A stretch of DNA of 64,000 bases. Source: Clostridia bacterium (GTDB lineage Bacteria > Bacillota > Clostridia > Oscillospirales > Acutalibacteraceae). The notes beneath the pieces are model-generated. The model was not told where the DNA came from. It saw only the letters and a program-made list of their open reading frames with translations, and did not search any database. Position numbers and translations under genes: made by a program. Of the stretch, positions 62,206 through 64,000 are shown one piece after another. The DNA is taken from positions 1-64,000 of the forward strand of contig JAFWAC010000021.1 in assembly GCA_017507805.1 (NCBI GenBank), read 5' to 3'. Position 1 is the first letter of the stretch, and each line of letters starts with the position of its first letter.

Positions 62206-62919
62206 TTAACACTCTCCTTTTTGAAAGCCTGCAATTATTATAGCAACGGTAACCTTTATCATATAGTAAACAGATTTCCATGCTCTGATAGAGGAAACAC
62301 CGTCCTCGCGCTCAAACATATTGGCATAAACCTCCTCGATGCGAAAGCCCTTCTTTTTGATTTGAACCAGAGATTCGGGCTCGGGATAATCGGAAGGATA
62401 TTTTTGAGCAAGCATTTTAATAACCTCGGCAGAGGCGGCTCTGTAGCCCGAGGTGCAGTCAAGAATTTTCACCCTTGCAAAAAGCCTTAAGGTTAAGGAA
62501 AGTATTTTTATGCCCAACCTGCGCATAGCGGTAGATTTAAAATTATCATTTTCCTTAATAAATCTTGAGCCCACCGTAAAATCAGCTTGTCCTGTAATGA
62601 TGGGCTCGATTAAATTCCCTAAGGAATTAATGTCGTGCTGACCGTCACCGTCAAACTGAACGGCAATATCGTAGCCCTTCATACTTGCTAATTTATATCC
62701 CGTTTGAACCGCGCCGCCAATACCTAAATTTCGGATAAGATTGATGCAGTTGATATTATTTTCTCGGCAGACATTGTATGTATTGTCTCTTGAGCCGTCA
62801 TTTATCACGATATAATCCAACTCAAAATCACAGCTTTTTCGGAACTTGTCCACTGCACCTACGGTTTTAACAATATTCTTTTCCTCGTTATATGCAGGAA
62901 TAATCAAAAGAACCTTCAA
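62206..62919 (-). CDS. Polyprenyl-phosphate glycosyltransferase, GT2 (DPM-synthase/GtrB-like)
   Basis: 237 residues, without a C-terminal membrane domain. IIPAYNEEKNI near residue 6, YIVINDGSRDNT near 36, and IAVQFDGDGQHD near 88 (DXD) are typical of GT2 transferases that make polyprenyl-phosphate sugars, as for dolichol-phosphate mannose. GCRAA-type STDPE region is SGYRAASAEVIKM. It probably prepares the donor for the GT39-like gene. TTG 62919 has AGGTGA upstream; overlaps no gene but abuts DUF2304. Confidence 0.88.
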   Translation of the reverse strand: MKVLLIIPAYNEEKNIVKTVGAVDKFRKSCDFELDYIVINDGSRDNTYNVCRENNINCINLIRNLGIGGAVQTGYKLASMKGYDIAVQFDGDGQHDINSLGNLIEPIITGQADFTVGSRFIKENDNFKSTAMRRLGIKILSLTLRLFARVKILDCTSGYRAASAEVIKMLAQKYPSDYPEPESLVQIKKKGFRIEEVYANMFEREDGVSSIRAWKSVYYMIKVTVAIIIAGFQKGEC

Positions 62920-62923
62920 AAAA

Positions 62924-63367
62924 TCACCTGTTCCCCTTGAAAATAAAAAATTTACTAACTGCCCAATTTAATAAAACTACCGCAAAGGAGAGCGCAACCT
63001 TAGAAATAAGTGCGCCGTCCACGCCTAAAAAGCTGTATTTTTCCAGATGCATAACATCTACACATAAATATAGCCCTAATTGCTCAAAAAAATACGACAG
63101 CAATCTTGCTGAAAGAAAAGAAAGAATTTCTTTGGCTAAAACCTTGGGGCTCCGGCTTTTACTGTGGAACACAAATATTTTATTTGTTATATATGCAAAG
63201 GTCACTGCAAACACAAATGAAATGGTATTTACAGTTAATATATAATCATAACCTAAAATCCGTAAAAACAATAAAAAGCTCAAATAATTAACGGCCGTAG
63301 TCATAACACCGAAAAATAAATAGGAAGCCGTTTCGCTCTTTATTAATTTGAAAAATTTTTCCTTCAA
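62924..63367 (-). CDS. GtrA-family flippase-like protein
   Basis: 147 residues, four membrane segments. SYLFFGVMTTAVNYLSFLLF at the N-terminus and AYITNKIFVFHSKS after TM3, with the C-terminal LLNWAVSKFFIFKG, are the GtrA motifs. GtrA proteins are thought to move polyprenyl-phosphate sugars across the membrane. TTG 63367 is preferred because AGGGTG is close upstream. It starts the minus-strand cluster driven by the promoter at 63404-63432. Confidence 0.88.
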   Translation of the reverse strand: MKEKFFKLIKSETASYLFFGVMTTAVNYLSFLLFLRILGYDYILTVNTISFVFAVTFAYITNKIFVFHSKSRSPKVLAKEILSFLSARLLSYFFEQLGLYLCVDVMHLEKYSFLGVDGALISKVALSFAVVLLNWAVSKFFIFKGNR

Positions 63368-63403
63368 AGCATCATCACCCTGCAAATATAAGCATACAAA
63401 ATA

Positions 63404-63432
63404 ATTCTAACATAATTTAACCATTATGTCAA
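63404..63432 (-). promoter_or_regulatory. Sigma-A promoter of the gtrA glycosylation operon
   Basis: On the - strand TTGACA (63432-63427), 17 bp, TAGAAT (63409-63404). It precedes six overlapping minus-strand genes. Confidence 0.85.
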
Positions 63433-63628
63433 ACTTTAAAGGCGCAAAAATCAGGGTTGGTATATGATTTGTGATTTATTATGCCGTAAAATGCAAATAG
63501 TCCGGCACAAGCCGGACCTTCTCAGTAACCCGAAGCCGCCCGAAAAGGGCGGCTTCTATATTAAAGGGGCAAAATCGGTTATTTTAAAGATAGGCAAATG
63601 TCTACCGCCGATATACGGGATATCCCTG
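63433..63628. other. Intergenic region with two perfect hairpins
   Basis: GTCCGGC-ACAA-GCCGGAC at 63500-63517 and GAAGCCGCCC-GAAA-AGGGCGGCTTC at 63532-63556 are strong hairpins without a clear T tract. No protein-coding frame is convincing. A non-coding RNA or processing site is possible. Confidence 0.5.
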
Positions 63629-63663
63629 AAAAACCCCTGCTGCATACTATGCGGCAGGGGTTT
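63629..63663 (-). terminator. Terminator after the DegV gene
   Basis: AAACCCCTGC / GCAGGGGTTT around a CATAGTATG core; on the - strand TTTTTCAGG follows. Confidence 0.82.
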
Positions 63664-63672
63664 AAAGTGTGA

Positions 63673-64000
63673 TTATTCAATTGGATTTTTTCTGATAAAA
63701 AGAACACCCAAGGTATCTGCTCCGCAATGGGAGGAAACGGTACAGCCGGCTCTTGTGAGGAAAACCTCTTTAAAGGGAGCCAAGCTCCTAACCTGCTCAA
63801 CAACCGCCTTAACCACAGCCTCATCACAGCCTGCGTGTGTAACGAAAACACGGTCAAGGTCAATGTCAGAAGCATCGCCGATACGCTCTGCAACATAGGT
63901 TTTAAGTACATCGCCGAATTTTCCGCGGTATTTTTTACCAACACCCATCGAGCCGTTTTTAACCTCGATACAGGGCTTGAGCTTGAGCAGATTTGCGCCC
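63673..64000 (-). CDS. DegV family protein, C-terminal part (5' end outside window)
   Basis: The frame is open to the right edge; 108 residues are visible. LLKLKPCIEVKNGSMGVGKK and RGKFGDVLKTYVAERI are the DegV C-terminal domain signature, where fatty acid-binding (FakB-type) proteins close over the acyl carboxylate; THAGCDEAVVKAV and VSSHCGADTLGVLFI complete the domain. DegV/FakB proteins present fatty acids to FakA for phosphorylation. The Ser/Thr-containing N-terminal lipid pocket is outside the window. The VSSHCG(A/P)GT-like pattern is normal. Confidence 0.9.
   Translation of the reverse strand, partial: GANLLKLKPCIEVKNGSMGVGKKYRGKFGDVLKTYVAERIGDASDIDLDRVFVTHAGCDEAVVKAVVEQVRSLAPFKEVFLTRAGCTVSSHCGADTLGVLFIRKNPIE

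Noticed and set aside
1-64000. tRNA or rRNA genes, complete IS elements or prophage modules
   Set aside because: I saw no cloverleaf-like segments, no rRNA signatures, and no transposase or phage structural proteins.

Overview
The window looks like a chromosomal segment of an endospore-forming, Gram-positive Clostridia bacterium, most likely of the Oscillospirales/Ruminococcaceae type. The evidence is a complete eight-gene spoIIIA operon, ypeB, a SpoVAF/GerA-like protein, an Asp23 protein, classic Firmicutes gene orders (rplS-lepB-rbgA-rnhB-yraN, tig-clpP-clpX, rplU-prp-rpmA-obgE-mrnC), consensus sigma-A promoters and strong AGGAGG-type ribosome binding sites. The standard genetic code fits everywhere. 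I see no tRNA, rRNA, CRISPR array or complete insertion sequence.

Layout. Positions 1-9271 are the end of a surface-polysaccharide operon on the + strand: glycosyltransferases, a Wzx-type flippase, the three-enzyme UDP-N-acetyl-L-fucosamine pathway (CapE/CapF/CapG type), a nucleotidyltransferase-like protein, a GT-A-like protein, and finally a tail-anchored TIR-domain protein before a strong terminator. Positions 9300-16724 hold two XRE regulators, proS, acpP, a PutP-type symporter, an MFS transporter, rnhA and lexA. Positions 16700-21200 carry a pair of half-size TauE proteins, mntP, a QueT-family transporter, rhaA and malic enzyme. A short minus-strand transcription unit with a perfect promoter (21190-21662) encodes only a 21-residue peptide and may be a decayed recombinase gene. 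Then come an ABC exporter, a SpoVAF-like protein, two small membrane or secreted proteins, Asp23, and spoIIIAA-AH facing away from ypeB.

Positions 33000-43800 are housekeeping genes: a lipoprotein, rplS with a structured leader, lepB, rbgA, rnhB, yraN, an M19 dipeptidase, thrC, a DUF1540 protein, a metallophosphoesterase, tig, clpP and clpX. Positions 44287-52717 are mainly carbon and cofactor metabolism: galK-ackA, tmcAL, a mutarotase-like protein, an ECF S component next to coaX, and a eukaryote-like branching enzyme. Positions 52824-56840 are rplU-prp-rpmA, a zinc-ribbon protein, obgE, mrnC and a glycerophosphodiesterase. The last 7 kb on the - strand are a second glycosylation cluster (GtrA, GT2, DUF2304, a GT39-like membrane transferase, a coiled-coil protein and a 1100-residue multidomain glycosyltransferase). 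A DegV C-terminus lies at the edge.

The most unusual structure is between genes. Three families of short repeats occur several times. In three unrelated genes the TAG stop codon is supplied by the conserved terminal GTAGGG of such a repeat. A second, about 90-bp repeat carries a terminator-like hairpin that, in every copy seen, reads in the same direction as the gene just upstream. This suggests the repeats are positioned as, or have become, transcript ends.
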